A DNA stretch of 64,000 nt, taken from the NCBI RefSeq assembly GCF_030695125.1, contig NZ_JAUYTP010000058.1, forward strand, positions 1-64,000, written 5' to 3'. This stretch comes from Allobosea sp. (GTDB lineage Bacteria; Pseudomonadota; Alphaproteobacteria; Rhizobiales; Beijerinckiaceae). This document shows positions 16,580-26,919 of this stretch, piece after piece. Position numbers and translations under genes: made by a program. The notes beneath the pieces were generated by a model. The model worked only from the letters and a program-made list of their open reading frames with translations. It did not search any database and was not told the origin of the DNA. Positions within the stretch are counted from its first letter, which is position 1; the number at the start of each line of letters is the position of its first letter.

Positions 16580-18547
16580 ATGACTTCGGCCCCGGACCCC
16601 GACCTGTCCTTCATGAGCGCCTTTCCGGCTCCGACGCAGGAGGCCTGGCGCGCGGCGGTCGACAAGGTGCTGAAGGGCGGCGATTTCGAGAAGCGCCTGG
16701 TGGCCAAGACGGCCGACGGCATCCGTGTCGAGCCGCTCTATGCGGCGGCATCCCCGCCGGCCCGGCCCCTGCGCGCCGAGGCCGGGCGCTGGCAGGTTAC
16801 GGCCCGGCTCGACCATCCCGACCCGGCCGAGGCGCAAAAGCTGGCTCTCGCTGATCTGGAGGGTGGAGCCAACGCGCTGACGATCGCTTTCGCCGGAGCT
16901 CCGGCGGCGCGCGGCTATGGCCTCGTCTCCGAGAACGTCGCCGCGCTCGATGCCGCTCTCGACGGCGCGATGCTCGATCTGATCCAGCTGCGGCTCGATC
17001 CGGCCCCGGAAGGCCGCGTCAACGCGCTGCTGCTGGCGGCACTGGTCGAGACGCGCGGGCTCTCACCCGAGGCCCTCGCCATCGATTTCGGCATGGACCC
17101 GATTGGCGTCTTCGCCGGCACCGGCGGACTCTCGGCCTCCTGGTCCGAGGTCGGGCGCCGCCTCGCCGCGACCATTCGGGCGCTGAAGGCGCGCGGCTTC
17201 AGCGGCCCCTTCGTCACGGTCGATGCCCGGCCCTGGCATGAGGCCGGGGCCAGCGAGGCGCAGGAGTTGGGCTTTGGCCTGGCGACAGCTATCGCCTATC
17301 TGCGCGCGCTGGAAGCCGAGGGCTTTTCGCTCGAGGAGGCACGCGACGCGATCTCCTTCACGCTGGTCGCGGACACCGACGAGTTCCTGACCATCGCCAA
17401 GCTGCGGGCGGCCCGCCTGCTCTGGACCCGGATCCAAGGCGCCTGTGGGCTAACGCCCGCGCCGATGGTTCTCCATGCCGAGACGGCCTGGCGCTCACTG
17501 ACGCGGCGCGACCCCTGGGTCAATCTGCTGCGCGGCACCGTCGCCACCTTCTCGGCGGGCATCGGCGGCGCGGATGGCGTGACGGTTCAGCCCTTTACCG
17601 CTGCGCTTGGGCTGGCAGACGGCTTCGCCCGCCGCATCGCGCGCAACACCCAGCTCGTGCTGCTGGAGGAGGCCAATCTCTGGCGCGTCGCCGACCCCGC
17701 CGCGGGCTCCGGCAGCTTCGAGACGCTGACGCAGGCGCTGTGCGAGCAGGGCTGGGCGCAGATGCAGGCCATCGAGCGGGAGGCGAAGGACGGCCTGCCG
17801 GGCATCCTCGCCGCGCTCACCGCCGGCACGGCCCAGACGGCGCTGGAACATCAGCGCGAAGCGCACGCCAAGGCGATTGCGACGCGGCGCGAGCCGATCA
17901 CCGGTACGAGCGAATTCCCGAACCTCAGGGAGGCCGCGGTTGCCGTGCTGGATGTGGCCCCGGTCACCATCGGCACGTCGACGGGCCGGACCGGAACTGC
18001 GCCCGATCCCGACGCCCTGATCGCTCGGCTCGCCGCAGGCGCCGAACGCCAGGAGGGCCTGATCGCGCCGCAGGACGGCTTGCGGGCGAAGGCCCTCCCG
18101 TCGCAGCGGCTGGCCGAACCCTTTGAGACGCTGCGCGACCGGGCCGATGCGGCCTCGGAGAGGCCGGTCGTCTTCCTCGCGACGCTCGGGCCGGTCGCCG
18201 ATTTCACCGCGCGAGCCGGCTTCGCGCGCAACCTGTTCGAGGCGGGCGGTCTGGCCGCCCCGGTCGGCGAGGGTTTTGCGCGGGAGGGCGGCACCGATCT
18301 CGCCGCGCTCGCGGCCGCCTTCACCGCCTCGGGCGCAAGGCTCGCCTGCCTGTGCGGGGCGGACGCCGCCTATGTGGCCGAGGGCGTCCCCGTTGCGCAG
18401 GCGCTGACCGCGGCCGGCGCGACCGTCTGGCTCGCGGGCCGGCCCGGCGAACTGGAGGCGGCGCTGAACAATGCGGGGGTGAGGTCGTTCATCTATGCCG
18501 GCTGCGACGTGCTCGACGCGCTGGGGCGCGCGCACGATGCCACCTGA
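16580..18547 (+). CDS. mutA: Methylmalonyl-CoA mutase, small (non-catalytic) subunit
   Basis: ATG 16580 follows AGGACA at good spacing; the frame upstream of it is not conserved. The 655-residue protein has the mutase TIM-barrel domain (for example [16 protein letters not shown] and [13 protein letters not shown]) and a shortened C-terminal flavodoxin-like domain. That domain lacks the cobalamin-binding DxHxxG motif, as expected of the beta/small subunit. With ScpA it forms the heterodimer that interconverts methylmalonyl-CoA and succinyl-CoA in propionate metabolism. It is followed 12 bp later by thiD and then scpA. Confidence 0.92.
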   Translation: MTSAPDPDLSFMSAFPAPTQEAWRAAVDKVLKGGDFEKRLVAKTADGIRVEPLYAAASPPARPLRAEAGRWQVTARLDHPDPAEAQKLALADLEGGANALTIAFAGAPAARGYGLVSENVAALDAALDGAMLDLIQLRLDPAPEGRVNALLLAALVETRGLSPEALAIDFGMDPIGVFAGTGGLSASWSEVGRRLAATIRALKARGFSGPFVTVDARPWHEAGASEAQELGFGLATAIAYLRALEAEGFSLEEARDAISFTLVADTDEFLTIAKLRAARLLWTRIQGACGLTPAPMVLHAETAWRSLTRRDPWVNLLRGTVATFSAGIGGADGVTVQPFTAALGLADGFARRIARNTQLVLLEEANLWRVADPAAGSGSFETLTQALCEQGWAQMQAIEREAKDGLPGILAALTAGTAQTALEHQREAHAKAIATRREPITGTSEFPNLREAAVAVLDVAPVTIGTSTGRTGTAPDPDALIARLAAGAERQEGLIAPQDGLRAKALPSQRLAEPFETLRDRADAASERPVVFLATLGPVADFTARAGFARNLFEAGGLAAPVGEGFAREGGTDLAALAAAFTASGARLACLCGADAAYVAEGVPVAQALTAAGATVWLAGRPGELEAALNNAGVRSFIYAGCDVLDALGRAHDAT

Positions 18548-18559
18548 GGAGACCGGGCC

Positions 18560-19384
18560 ATGACCACCATCGCCCTGACCATCGCCGGCTCGGATTCCAG
18601 TGGCGGCGCCGGTATCCAGGCCGATCTCAAGACCTTCGCAGCCCATCAGGTCTATGGAGCCAGCGTCATCGTCGCGCTGACGGCCCAGAACACGAAGGGC
18701 GTCAGCGCGATCCATGCCGTGCCGGCGGCTTTCGTCGCGCAGCAGATCGATGCCGTCTTCGAGGATCTCGACGTCGCCGCGGTGAAGATCGGCATGCTGG
18801 CGACGGCCGAGCTGATCGAGACCGTGGCGGAGGGGCTGAAGCGCCACAAGGCGCGCAACATCGTGCTCGATCCGGTGATGGTTGCGGCCTCGGGTGCGCG
18901 GCTCTTGGAAAACGAGGCCGTCGCCGCCATCCACCGCCATCTCTTTCCGCTGGCGACGCTGATCACCCCCAACCTGCCGGAAGCGGCCGCCCTGCTCGGC
19001 ACAGGCGAGGCGCAAACCGAGGACGCGGTCGAGCGGCAGGCGGACGCGCTCGCCGCGCTCGGCGCCGCCAACGTCCTGATCAAGGGCGGGCACGGTGGCG
19101 GCGACAGCAGCAGCGATCTGCTGCTGCTCGCGGGCTGCAGCCGCCAGCGCTTTGCCGCGCCGCGCCTGACCACCCGCAACACCCACGGCACCGGCTGCAC
19201 CCTGTCGTCGGCCATCACCTCGGGGCTGGCGAAAGGGCTCTCGCTGCCGGAAGCCGTCGGCCAGGCGAAGACTTACATCTCGGCGGCGATCGCAGCGGCC
19301 GACGAGGTTCCGGTTGGCCATGGGCACGGACCGGTGCATCATTTCCACCACTGGTGGGATCGTCAGGACGGGAGACAGCCATGA
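18560..19384 (+). CDS. thiD: Hydroxymethylpyrimidine/phosphomethylpyrimidine kinase
   Basis: The 274-residue protein is a ribokinase-fold ThiD: it opens [18 protein letters not shown], has [26 protein letters not shown] and the C-terminal anion hole [15 protein letters not shown]. It makes hydroxymethylpyrimidine diphosphate for thiamine. It lies between the two mutase genes: 12 bp after mutA, with its TGA overlapping the scpA ATG (ATGA at 19381-19384), so all three should be translated from one message. The placement is unusual because ThiD has no known step in propionate metabolism. Confidence 0.93.
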   Translation: MTTIALTIAGSDSSGGAGIQADLKTFAAHQVYGASVIVALTAQNTKGVSAIHAVPAAFVAQQIDAVFEDLDVAAVKIGMLATAELIETVAEGLKRHKARNIVLDPVMVAASGARLLENEAVAAIHRHLFPLATLITPNLPEAAALLGTGEAQTEDAVERQADALAALGAANVLIKGGHGGGDSSSDLLLLAGCSRQRFAAPRLTTRNTHGTGCTLSSAITSGLAKGLSLPEAVGQAKTYISAAIAAADEVPVGHGHGPVHHFHHWWDRQDGRQP

Positions 19385-21546
19385 CAGCCATCCCGGATTT
19401 CACGACGCTGGCTTATGCCGACGGCACCAGCCCCGCCTCTCCCGCGCTGCCGGCCGGCGAGGCCTGGCTGACGCCCGAGGGCATCCCGGTGAAACCAGTC
19501 TACGGACCAGAGGATCGCGACGGGCTCCCCTTCGTCGACACCCTGCCGGGCATCGCGCCCTATCTGCGCGGGCCCTACCCGACGATGTATGTCAACCAGC
19601 CCTGGACGATCCGGCAATATGCCGGCTTCTCCACAGCGGAGGATTCCAACGCCTTCTACCGCCGCAATCTCGCTGCCGGGCAGAAGGGACTCTCCGTCGC
19701 CTTCGATCTGGCGACGCATCGCGGCTATGACTCAGACCATCCGCGCGTCGGCGGCGATGTCGGCATGGCCGGGGTCGCGATCGACTCGATCTACGACATG
19801 CGCACCCTGTTCTCCGGCATCCCGCTCGACCAGATGAGCGTGTCGATGACGATGAACGGCGCCGTCCTGCCGGTGCTCGCGCTCTACATCGTCGCGGCGG
19901 AAGAACAGGGCGTGCCGGCCGCCAAGCTCTCGGGGACCATCCAGAACGACATCCTCAAGGAGTTCATGGTCCGCAACACCTATATCTACCCGCCTGCGCC
20001 CTCGATGCGGATCATTGGCGACATCTTCGCCTACACCTCGACCCACATGCCGAAGTTCAACTCGATCTCGATCTCCGGCTATCACATGCAGGAGGCCGGG
20101 GCGACGCAGGACCTCGAGCTCGCCTATACGCTCGCCGACGGCGTCGAATACATCCGCGCCGGCCAGCGCGCGGGGCTTGGGGTGGATGCCTTCGCGCCGC
20201 GCCTGTCCTTCTTCTGGGCGATCGGCATGAACTTCTTCATGGAGGTCGCCAAGCTGCGCGCCGGCCGGCTGATCTGGGCGAAGCTCGTCAAGGATTTCGG
20301 CGCACAGAGCGAGAAGTCGCTGCCCTTGCGCACCCATTGCCAGACGTCCGGCTGGTCGCTGACGGCGCAGGATGTCTTCAACAACGTGCCGCGCACGATG
20401 ATCGAGGCGATGGCGGCCACCCAGGGCCATACCCAGTCGCTGCACACCAACGCGCTCGACGAGGCGCTGGCGCTGCCGACCGACTTTTCCGCCCGCATCG
20501 CCCGCAACACGCAGATCCTGCTGCAGCAGGAGAGCGGCACCAGCCGGATCATCGATCCCTGGGGCGGGTCCTATTATGTCGAGCGGCTGACGGCGGAGCT
20601 GGCGACCAAGGCCTGGGGCCATATCCAGGAGGTGGAGGCGCTCGGCGGCATGGCCAAGGCGATCGAGGCCGGCATCCCGAAGCTGCGCATCGAGGAGGCT
20701 GCCGCCAAGACGCAGGCGCGCATCGATGGCGGGCTGCAGGCCATCATCGGCGTGAACTGCTTCAAGCCGGAGAACGAGGCCTCGATCGACGTGCTCAAGG
20801 TCGACAACGCCTCGGTGCGGGCGCAGCAGCTCGACAAGCTCAAGCGCCTTAAGGCCGAGCGCAACGAAAGCGAGGTCCAGGCCGCGCTCGCCGCCCTGAC
20901 CGAGGGCGCGAAGGGCGAGGCCAATCTGCTCGACCTCGCGGTCAAGGCGGCCCGCGCCAAGGCCACCGTCGGCGAGATTTCGCTGGCGATGGAGCAGGTC
21001 TTCGGGCGCCACCGGGCCGAGATCAAGTCGATCTCGGGGGTCTACAAGCGGGAGGTCGGCACGATGAACCCGGCGGTGATGCGCGTGCAGATGATGACGC
21101 AGGCTTTCGAGGAGGCCGATGGCCGCCGCCCGCGCATCCTCGTCGCCAAGATGGGGCAGGACGGGCATGACCGCGGCCAGAAGGTGATCGCCTCGGCCTT
21201 CGCCGATCTCGGCTTCGACGTCGACATCGGCCCGCTCTTCGCCACACCCGACGAGGCGGCCCGCCAGGGCGTCGAGAACGACGTCCACATCATCGGCGTG
21301 TCGTCGCTCGCGGCCGGCCATCTGACGCTGGTGCCCGAGCTCAAGGCCGCGCTCGCCAAGGCCGGGCGGCCCGACATCATGATCGTGGTCGGCGGCGTCA
21401 TCCCGCCGCAGGATTTCGAGGCGCTGAGGGACGCCGGCGCGGCGGCGATCTTCCCGCCCGGCACGGTCATCGCCGATGCGGCCGAGAAGCTGCTCGAAGA
21501 CCTCAACAGCCAGCTGGGCTACGTCCAGCGCGACGCGGCCGAATAA
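19381..21546 (+). CDS. scpA: Methylmalonyl-CoA mutase, large (catalytic) subunit
   Basis: The real start is the ATG overlapping the thiD stop, giving 721 residues; the frame stays open upstream through thiD by chance. The TIM-barrel mutase domain includes [20 protein letters not shown] and [16 protein letters not shown] substrate segments ([14 protein letters not shown]). The C-terminal cobalamin domain carries [11 protein letters not shown], with the axial His at about residue 596 in DxHxxG. It is the catalytic partner of mutA and needs the MeaB chaperone, encoded here at 32.3 kb. Confidence 0.96.
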   Translation: MTAIPDFTTLAYADGTSPASPALPAGEAWLTPEGIPVKPVYGPEDRDGLPFVDTLPGIAPYLRGPYPTMYVNQPWTIRQYAGFSTAEDSNAFYRRNLAAGQKGLSVAFDLATHRGYDSDHPRVGGDVGMAGVAIDSIYDMRTLFSGIPLDQMSVSMTMNGAVLPVLALYIVAAEEQGVPAAKLSGTIQNDILKEFMVRNTYIYPPAPSMRIIGDIFAYTSTHMPKFNSISISGYHMQEAGATQDLELAYTLADGVEYIRAGQRAGLGVDAFAPRLSFFWAIGMNFFMEVAKLRAGRLIWAKLVKDFGAQSEKSLPLRTHCQTSGWSLTAQDVFNNVPRTMIEAMAATQGHTQSLHTNALDEALALPTDFSARIARNTQILLQQESGTSRIIDPWGGSYYVERLTAELATKAWGHIQEVEALGGMAKAIEAGIPKLRIEEAAAKTQARIDGGLQAIIGVNCFKPENEASIDVLKVDNASVRAQQLDKLKRLKAERNESEVQAALAALTEGAKGEANLLDLAVKAARAKATVGEISLAMEQVFGRHRAEIKSISGVYKREVGTMNPAVMRVQMMTQAFEEADGRRPRILVAKMGQDGHDRGQKVIASAFADLGFDVDIGPLFATPDEAARQGVENDVHIIGVSSLAAGHLTLVPELKAALAKAGRPDIMIVVGGVIPPQDFEALRDAGAAAIFPPGTVIADAAEKLLEDLNSQLGYVQRDAAE

Positions 21547-21579
21547 AAAGACAGGCGCCGCCGGTGGGCCGCGCCTGTC
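21545..21579 (-). terminator. Intrinsic terminator for the 92-aa secreted protein gene
   Basis: GACAGGCGC (21550-21558) pairs perfectly with GCGCCTGTC (21571-21579). On the minus strand the stem is followed by TTTTTATT (complement of 21542-21549), a classical rho-independent terminator downstream of the gene ending at 21608. On the plus strand it lies just after scpA but has no T-tract. Confidence 0.75.
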
Positions 21580-21607
21580 CCCTGATCACAGCGACCGCAG
21601 CGAGCGA

Positions 21608-21886
21608 TCAGCGCCAGCCGTGGCCATAGCCATAGCCGTAACGCGGCGGGGGCGCGCCGTGGAACTGGCGCTCCTCATGCCAGCGCCGCCAGCGACGCTC
21701 GCCCCAATAGCCATGGACGACGGGCGGCGGCGGACGCCAGCCATGGGCCGGCGGTCCATAGTAACCGCGCTCGTAGCGGCCGCCGAAGGCCTTCGCCGGG
21801 CTGACGGTGGTGAGGCTGGCCGCGGCGAAGACGGCGGCGCCGATGGCAAGGCTGGCCAGGCTGGTCGCGGCGAAATGGCGGAACAT
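21608..21886 (-). CDS. Small secreted Gly/Tyr/Arg-rich protein, 92 aa
   Basis: ATG 21886 follows AGGACGAGGACC. The 92-residue product has a signal peptide (about 30 residues: positive MFRHF start, Ala/Leu core, end near PAKA) and a mature part rich in Gly, Tyr, Pro, Trp and Arg (HGYWGERRWRRW, RYGYGYGHGWR). Such short aromatic/basic exported proteins are common in Hyphomicrobiales and have no assigned function. It is a single-gene unit with its own terminator. Confidence 0.7.
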   Translation of the reverse strand: MFRHFAATSLASLAIGAAVFAAASLTTVSPAKAFGGRYERGYYGPPAHGWRPPPPVVHGYWGERRWRRWHEERQFHGAPPPRYGYGYGHGWR

Positions 21887-22004
21887 GGTCCTCGTCCTGT
21901 CTGATGGCGTCGGGGACATCCCCTCGCCTGACCCGGACATTCGCAGCTTGCGCCTGAACGGCGTTTGAGGCCGCCATTCACCTGTCGTTTAGCTGCCCTG
22001 CCGC

Positions 22005-22793
22005 TCAGGCCCCCAGGGCCTGGCGCCGCTTCAGCAGCAGCGAGGCCGCGATCACCACCGTGGCGACGAAGCCGATCAGGATGGTGCAGGCGGCATTGAT
22101 CTCGGGCGAGACGCCGAGCCGGACGGCCGAATAGAGCCGCATCGGCAGGGTCGTGGCGCCCGGCCCGGTGGTGAAGCTCGCGATTACGAGATCGTCGAGC
22201 GACAGGGTGAAGGCGAGCAGCCAGGCCGCCGCCACCGCCGGCGCGATCAAGGGTAAGGTCACCGTCCAGAAGGTCACCAGCGGCGTGGCGCCGAGATCGC
22301 GCGCCGCCTCCTCCAGCGAGCGGTCGAAGCCGACAAGGCGGGCCTGCACGACGATGCAGGCGAAGCCGAGGCCGAAGGTCGCGTGGGCGATCGTCACCGT
22401 CCAGAAGCCGCGCTCCACATCCGCCGCCACGAAGAGCAGCAGCAGGGAGAGGCCGGTGATCACCTCCGGCATCACCAGCGGCGCCAGCGCCATGCCGGTG
22501 AAGAGCAGACGCCCGCGGAAGCGGCCCTGTCGCGCCAGCGCCAACGCCGCCAGCGTCCCCAGCGCGGTGGCGAGCGTGGCCGAGACGAAGGCGAGGCGCA
22601 GGCTGAGCCAGGCGGCCGAGAGGAGCGGCTCGTTGGCGAGCAGCGTCCCGTACCAATGCGTCGAGAAGCCGCCCCAGACGGTGACGAGCCGCGAGGCGTT
22701 GAAGGAATAGGCGATCAGCGCCAGAATCGGCAGATAGAGGAAGGCGAAGCCCGCGACGAGGGCGAGGATGAGGCCGGGGCCGAGCCGGGTCAT
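22005..22793 (-). CDS. potI: Polyamine-type ABC transporter permease
   Basis: The 262-residue protein from ATG 22793 has about six membrane segments and the inner-membrane permease loop EEAARDLGATPLVTFWTVTLP (EAA motif), typical of PotC/PotI. It overlaps potH by ATGA and is the last gene of a four-gene minus-strand operon encoding a putrescine/spermidine importer. Substrate is inferred from the similarity of all four genes to PotFGHI. Confidence 0.9.
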   Translation of the reverse strand: MTRLGPGLILALVAGFAFLYLPILALIAYSFNASRLVTVWGGFSTHWYGTLLANEPLLSAAWLSLRLAFVSATLATALGTLAALALARQGRFRGRLLFTGMALAPLVMPEVITGLSLLLLFVAADVERGFWTVTIAHATFGLGFACIVVQARLVGFDRSLEEAARDLGATPLVTFWTVTLPLIAPAVAAAWLLAFTLSLDDLVIASFTTGPGATTLPMRLYSAVRLGVSPEINAACTILIGFVATVVIAASLLLKRRQALGA

Positions 22794-23707
22794 GCCGCGC
22801 CTCCCCCCTCGCCGGCCCGCGCGAGCCGCGCCCGCTGCAACAGCGCCAGCGGCAGGACCAGAACCACCAGCAGCACGACCGCCACGGCCGAGGCCAGCGG
22901 CCAGTCGCGGTTGGAGAAGAACTCCGTCCACAAAACCTTGCCGATCATCGTCGTGTCCGGCCCGCCGAGCAGGTCGGGAATAACGAATTCGCCGATGGCG
23001 GGGATGAAGACCAGCGCCGAGCCGGCGAGAACGCCGGGCAGCGAGAGCGGCAGGGTCACCGTCAGGAAGGCCTTGAGCGGCGTCGCGCCGAGATCGGCGG
23101 CGGCCTCCAGCAGGCTGCGATCGAGCTTTTCCAGCGTCGCATAGAGCGGCAGCACCATGAAGGGCAGGTAGGAATAGACCATGCCGATCAGGACCGCGGT
23201 CTCGGTGTTGAGCAGGCGCAGCGGCTGATCGCTCAGGCCGAGCGCGGCCAGCGCCATGTCGAGCAGCCCCTCGGGCCGCAGGATGCCGATCCAGGCGTAG
23301 ACCCGGATCAGGAAGGAGGTCCAGAACGGCAGGATCACCAGCACGAGCAGGATGGCGCGCCAGCGCGCCGGGGCGCTCGCCATCGCATAGGCCAGCGGAT
23401 AGCCGATCGCGAGCGCGATCAGCGTGGTCAGCGCCGCGATGCGCAGGGAGTAGAGATAGCTCTGCCAGTAGAGCGGATCCTCCCAGATCAGCCCGAAATT
23501 CTCGAGATCGAGCCCGGCCAGGAAGTCACGCAGGGCCGCCAAGCCCTCGAAATGCGGCGCATAGGGCGGCAGCGCGGTGGCGGCATCCGACAGCGCGATC
23601 CGCAGCACCATGACGAAGGGCGCCAGGAAGAAGAGCCCCAGCCAGAGATAGGGCACGGCGACGACCAGACGGCCGGGTGCCTTCACGGGCGAGACCGGCC
23701 CGCTCAC
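22790..23707 (-). CDS. potH: Polyamine-type ABC transporter permease
   Basis: The 305-residue protein has six predicted membrane segments, an N-terminal cytoplasmic lead, the FGLIWEDPLYWQSYLYS segment and an EAA loop (LLEAAADLGATPLKAFLTV). This is the PotB/PotH pattern. Its start overlaps the stop of the ATPase gene and its stop overlaps the potI start, both by four bases, so the permeases and ATPase are made in linked amounts. Confidence 0.9.
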   Translation of the reverse strand: MSGPVSPVKAPGRLVVAVPYLWLGLFFLAPFVMVLRIALSDAATALPPYAPHFEGLAALRDFLAGLDLENFGLIWEDPLYWQSYLYSLRIAALTTLIALAIGYPLAYAMASAPARWRAILLVLVILPFWTSFLIRVYAWIGILRPEGLLDMALAALGLSDQPLRLLNTETAVLIGMVYSYLPFMVLPLYATLEKLDRSLLEAAADLGATPLKAFLTVTLPLSLPGVLAGSALVFIPAIGEFVIPDLLGGPDTTMIGKVLWTEFFSNRDWPLASAVAVVLLVVLVLPLALLQRARLARAGEGGGAA

Positions 23708-24858
23708 GGCTTCAGCACCAGCCCGGCTTCGACGTCCCAGGACAGCCAGACCGTATCCTCCCAGGCGAAGGGGCGCTCGATCCGGCGCGAGCGGTTGGTC
23801 AGGGAGACCTTCAGGAGCTGGCCGTCGTCGCCGCCGATCATGACCTGAACCATGGTCATGTCGCCGAGATAGCCGATGTCCCAGATCTCGCCGCGGACCT
23901 TGTTGGCGGCCTGGGCCGGCTCGTCATGGCTGAGCGCGATCTTCTCCGGCCGCAGCCCGACGAGGACCGGCGCGCCCGGCGACAGGGCCGGCGCCTCCTC
24001 ATCGAGTTCGACGCGGCCCGCCAGCGGCGTCGTCACGCTGACGAGATCGCCGTTGACGGATTCGACGCGACCCTTGAGGATGTTGATGTCGCCGACGAAC
24101 TCCGCGACGTGGCGGCTTACGGGGGCCTCGTAGATCACGTCGGGCGGGGCGATCTGGACGAGCCGGCCATGGTCCATCACCGCCATGCGGTCGGCCATGG
24201 TCATGGCCTCGTCCTGGTCGTGGGTGACGACCATGAAGGTGGTTCCGAGTTCGCTCTGGATGTCCATCAGCTCGAACTGCGTGGCCTCGCGCAGCTTGCG
24301 GTCGAGCGCCGCCATCGGCTCGTCGAGCAGCAGGAGCTTCGGGCGCTTGGCGAGCGCGCGGGCGAGCGCGACGCGCTGGCGCTGCCCGCCGGACAACTGG
24401 TCCGGCCGACGCTTGCCCAGCCCGTCCAGCTTGACCAGCGCCAGCATCTCAGCCACGCGCCGGTCGATCTCGGCCCGCGGCAGCCCCTCGCGCTTCAGGC
24501 CATAGCCGATGTTGTCGGCGACGCTGAGATGGGGGAACAGCGCATAGGACTGGAACATCATGTTGACCGGCCGCAGATGCGGCGGGACAGCGGTGATGTC
24601 GACGCCGTCGAGCAGGATTTGCCCTTCGTCAGGCGTCTCGAAGCCCGCCAGCATCCGCATCAGCGTGGTCTTGCCGCAGCCGGAGGGGCCGAGCAGCGCG
24701 AAGAACTCGCGCGGGTAGAGCGAGAGCGAGACATCGGCGACCGCGGTGACGCCGCCGAAGCGCTTGGTCACGGCGCGGAACTCGACCAGCGGCTGCGCGG
24801 CGGGGTCGTTCCAGGGCTGGAAGGCGCGACGCACGCTGCCGGGCGATGCCTTGCGCAT
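23704..24858 (-). CDS. potG: Polyamine-type ABC transporter ATPase
   Basis: From ATG 24858 the protein is 384 residues; a GTG at 24891 would add 11. Walker A GPSGCGKTTLMR, Q-loop FQSYALFPHLSV, signature LSGGQRQRVALARAL, Walker B LLLLDEPMAALD and the switch His in VVTHDQDEAM are all present. They are followed by a C-terminal TOBE domain (VLVGLRPEKIAL). It drives import through PotH/PotI. It is 61 bp or less downstream of potF. Confidence 0.92.
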   Translation of the reverse strand: MRKASPGSVRRAFQPWNDPAAQPLVEFRAVTKRFGGVTAVADVSLSLYPREFFALLGPSGCGKTTLMRMLAGFETPDEGQILLDGVDITAVPPHLRPVNMMFQSYALFPHLSVADNIGYGLKREGLPRAEIDRRVAEMLALVKLDGLGKRRPDQLSGGQRQRVALARALAKRPKLLLLDEPMAALDRKLREATQFELMDIQSELGTTFMVVTHDQDEAMTMADRMAVMDHGRLVQIAPPDVIYEAPVSRHVAEFVGDINILKGRVESVNGDLVSVTTPLAGRVELDEEAPALSPGAPVLVGLRPEKIALSHDEPAQAANKVRGEIWDIGYLGDMTMVQVMIGGDDGQLLKVSLTNRSRRIERPFAWEDTVWLSWDVEAGLVLKP

Positions 24859-24891
24859 GGTGGCCGCGCCCCGTCCCCGCCCTTCGCTCAC

Positions 24892-24924
24892 GCCCGTACG
24901 CTCACTTTGCCCGTACGCTCACTT
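24892..24924. repeat. Short tandem duplication at the potF-potG junction
   Basis: GCCCGTACGCTCACTT occurs at 24892-24907 and again identically at 24909-24924, period 17. The second copy contains the stop codon of potF; the first lies in the spacer just before the possible GTG start of potG. It looks like a recent slip or duplication and may change spacing between the two genes. Confidence 0.7.
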
Positions 24925-26034
24925 GCCGGTCTTCACCCGGGTCCAGAGCCGGTTCACCAGCCGCTGCGACTTCTGGTCGTAAGGGGTGATCGTGTAGAGC
25001 CGCGCCATCACCGCATCCGGCGGATAGATGCCGGGGTTGTCGCGCACCGCCGCCGAGAGCAACGGTTTTGAGGCGATGTTGCCATTGGCGTACTGGATGA
25101 AGTCGGAATTCTTCGCCGCCATCGCCGGCCGATTGACGAAGTCGATGAAGGCGAGCGCGGCGTCCGGATTGGCCGCATCCTTCGGGATCACGAAGGAATC
25201 GAACCACATCAGCGCGCCTTCCTTGGGGATGGCATAGGCGATCTCGACCTTGTTCTTGGCCTCTTCCGCGCGCTTCTTCGCCTGGAGGATGTCGCCGGAA
25301 TAGCCGACGGCGAGGCAGATGTCGCCGTTGGCCAGCGCGTTGATGTATTCCGACGAGTGGAACTTCTGGATGTGGGGCCTCATCTTGCGCAAGAGCTCGC
25401 CGGCCTTGTTCAGGTCGGCCTCGGCCTTCGAATCCGGGTTGAGGCCGAGATAGCGCAGCGCAGCGGGGAACATCTCCTCGACCGCATCCAGCACATGCAC
25501 GCCGCAGTTCGAGAGCTTCTTGAGCTGGTCGGGGTCGAACAGGATCTTCCAGCTGTCGATCACAGCGTCAGGGCCGAGCCGTTCCTTGATCTTGGCGACG
25601 TTGTAGCCGATCCCGGTGGTGCCCCACATGTAGTTCACGGCATGCTTGTTGCCGGGGTCGTATTTGGCCAGCCGCCCCTGGATCTCGGGCCAGGCATTCT
25701 TGAGGTTGGGCACCTTGGCGGCGTCAATCGGCGCATAGAGGCCCAGCGGAATGTGGCGCGGCAGGAAGGAGGCGGTGACGACGATGAGGTCATAGCCGGT
25801 CTTGCCCGCCAGCAGCTTGGTCTCGACCGTCTCCATCTGGTCGAAGGTGTCATAGACCACGGTGATCCCGGTTTCCTTCTTGAAGGCGTCCAGAACCTCC
25901 GGGTCGACATAATCGGACCAGTTGTAGATGCGCAGTTCCTTGTTCTGCGCCGCGACAGGGTCCGTCGCCAGAAGCGAGAGCCCCAGCGCCGCCGTGCCAA
26001 GGAATCCTGCGAGCCAGCCACGCCGTATCGTCAT
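24919..26034 (-). CDS. potF: Putrescine-type periplasmic binding protein
   Basis: ATG 26034 follows AGGAAGGGG; the longer frame upstream is not conserved. The 371-residue product has a signal peptide ending near PVAAQ and the mature motif LRIYNWSDYVDPEVLDAF of PotD/PotF proteins, later WGTTGIGYN and MWFDSFVIPKDAANP. It binds a polyamine in the periplasm and delivers it to PotH/PotI/PotG. It is the first gene of the operon and divergent from the DUF3750 gene, with 127 bp between the starts. Confidence 0.92.
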   Translation of the reverse strand: MTIRRGWLAGFLGTAALGLSLLATDPVAAQNKELRIYNWSDYVDPEVLDAFKKETGITVVYDTFDQMETVETKLLAGKTGYDLIVVTASFLPRHIPLGLYAPIDAAKVPNLKNAWPEIQGRLAKYDPGNKHAVNYMWGTTGIGYNVAKIKERLGPDAVIDSWKILFDPDQLKKLSNCGVHVLDAVEEMFPAALRYLGLNPDSKAEADLNKAGELLRKMRPHIQKFHSSEYINALANGDICLAVGYSGDILQAKKRAEEAKNKVEIAYAIPKEGALMWFDSFVIPKDAANPDAALAFIDFVNRPAMAAKNSDFIQYANGNIASKPLLSAAVRDNPGIYPPDAVMARLYTITPYDQKSQRLVNRLWTRVKTGK

Positions 26035-26161
26035 CGATCCGATTCCCCTTCCTGCAGATGGCGGCAAGGCTATCAGCTTGGGCGCACGCCTCAAGCCGTT
26101 GTGATCCCTGCGGCGCACTGGCGATCTTGCGATGCAATAGGGCTGCCACATATCAAGGTCC

Positions 26162-26899
26162 ATGCGTGCCGCCCGTCTCGTTCCCCTGCTCTTCGCCCTG
26201 CTGTTCATCCTGCCCCTGCTGACCCATGCCGCCTGGTGGTCGATGCAGGGGATGGCGGAGGATTGGCGCCGGGCCGACTGGTCGAGCGCGAAGCTCCTGC
26301 CCGCCGCCTCGACCGAGCCCGAAGCCACGGTCCATGTCTTCGCCGCCCGCGTCGGCCGCTGGCGCGGCGTCTTCGCGCATCATTCCTGGGTGGTGGTGAA
26401 GGAAGCCGGCGCCAGCGCCTATACGCGCTTCGACGTGGTCGGCTGGGGCACGCCGGTGCGCGTCAACCATCGCGAGGCCGACGGCCGCTGGTACGGCAAC
26501 CTGCCGGAGCCGGTGGCCGAGATCCGAGGCGCGGCGGCGGAAGCGCTGATCCCGCGCATCCGCGCGGCTGTGAAGAGCTATGCTTATGTCACGCCCGGCA
26601 GCTACCAGGCCTGGCCGGGCCCCAACTCCAACAGCTTCGTCCAGCATGTCATGGCCGAGGTGCCGGAACTGGCGCGGGCCCTGCCGCCGACCGCGATCGG
26701 CAAGGATTTCCGCGAGGATGGGCTGTTCGCGGGGCTGACGCCGAGCCGGACCGGCGTGCAGGCCTCTCTCTATGGGCTCGCCGGCTTCACCATCGGCTGG
26801 GTCGAGGGTGTGGAGGTCAATTTGCTCGGACTGGTGGCCGGCTTCGACCTGCGCAGCCCGGCGCTAAAGCTGCCGGGCTGGGGGCGGGTCGGGGTTTAG
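26162..26899 (+). CDS. DUF3750 domain protein, membrane-anchored
   Basis: The 245-residue protein starts with a hydrophobic segment (residues 6-24, LVPLLFALLFILPLLTHAA) acting as signal or anchor. The body has the DUF3750 features WRGVFAHHSWVVVK, WYGNLPEPV and the WPGPNSNSFVQHV motif, whose conserved His/Asn/Cys-like pattern recalls small papain-like or NlpC-type folds. It lies outside the cytoplasm or in the inner membrane. Function unknown. A family B palindromic element follows it. Confidence 0.8.
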   Translation: MRAARLVPLLFALLFILPLLTHAAWWSMQGMAEDWRRADWSSAKLLPAASTEPEATVHVFAARVGRWRGVFAHHSWVVVKEAGASAYTRFDVVGWGTPVRVNHREADGRWYGNLPEPVAEIRGAAAEALIPRIRAAVKSYAYVTPGSYQAWPGPNSNSFVQHVMAEVPELARALPPTAIGKDFREDGLFAGLTPSRTGVQASLYGLAGFTIGWVEGVEVNLLGLVAGFDLRSPALKLPGWGRVGV

Positions 26900-26919
26900 G
26901 CGACACGAACACGCCCACC

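Noticed and set aside
17495..19351. A 618-codon minus-strand frame across mutA and thiD
   Set aside because: It spans two well-recognised plus-strand genes and has antisense-type composition.
18352..19380. A long N-terminal extension of the mutase large subunit through thiD
   Set aside because: The frame is open only by chance in GC-rich DNA; the family N-terminus begins at the ATG that overlaps the thiD stop.
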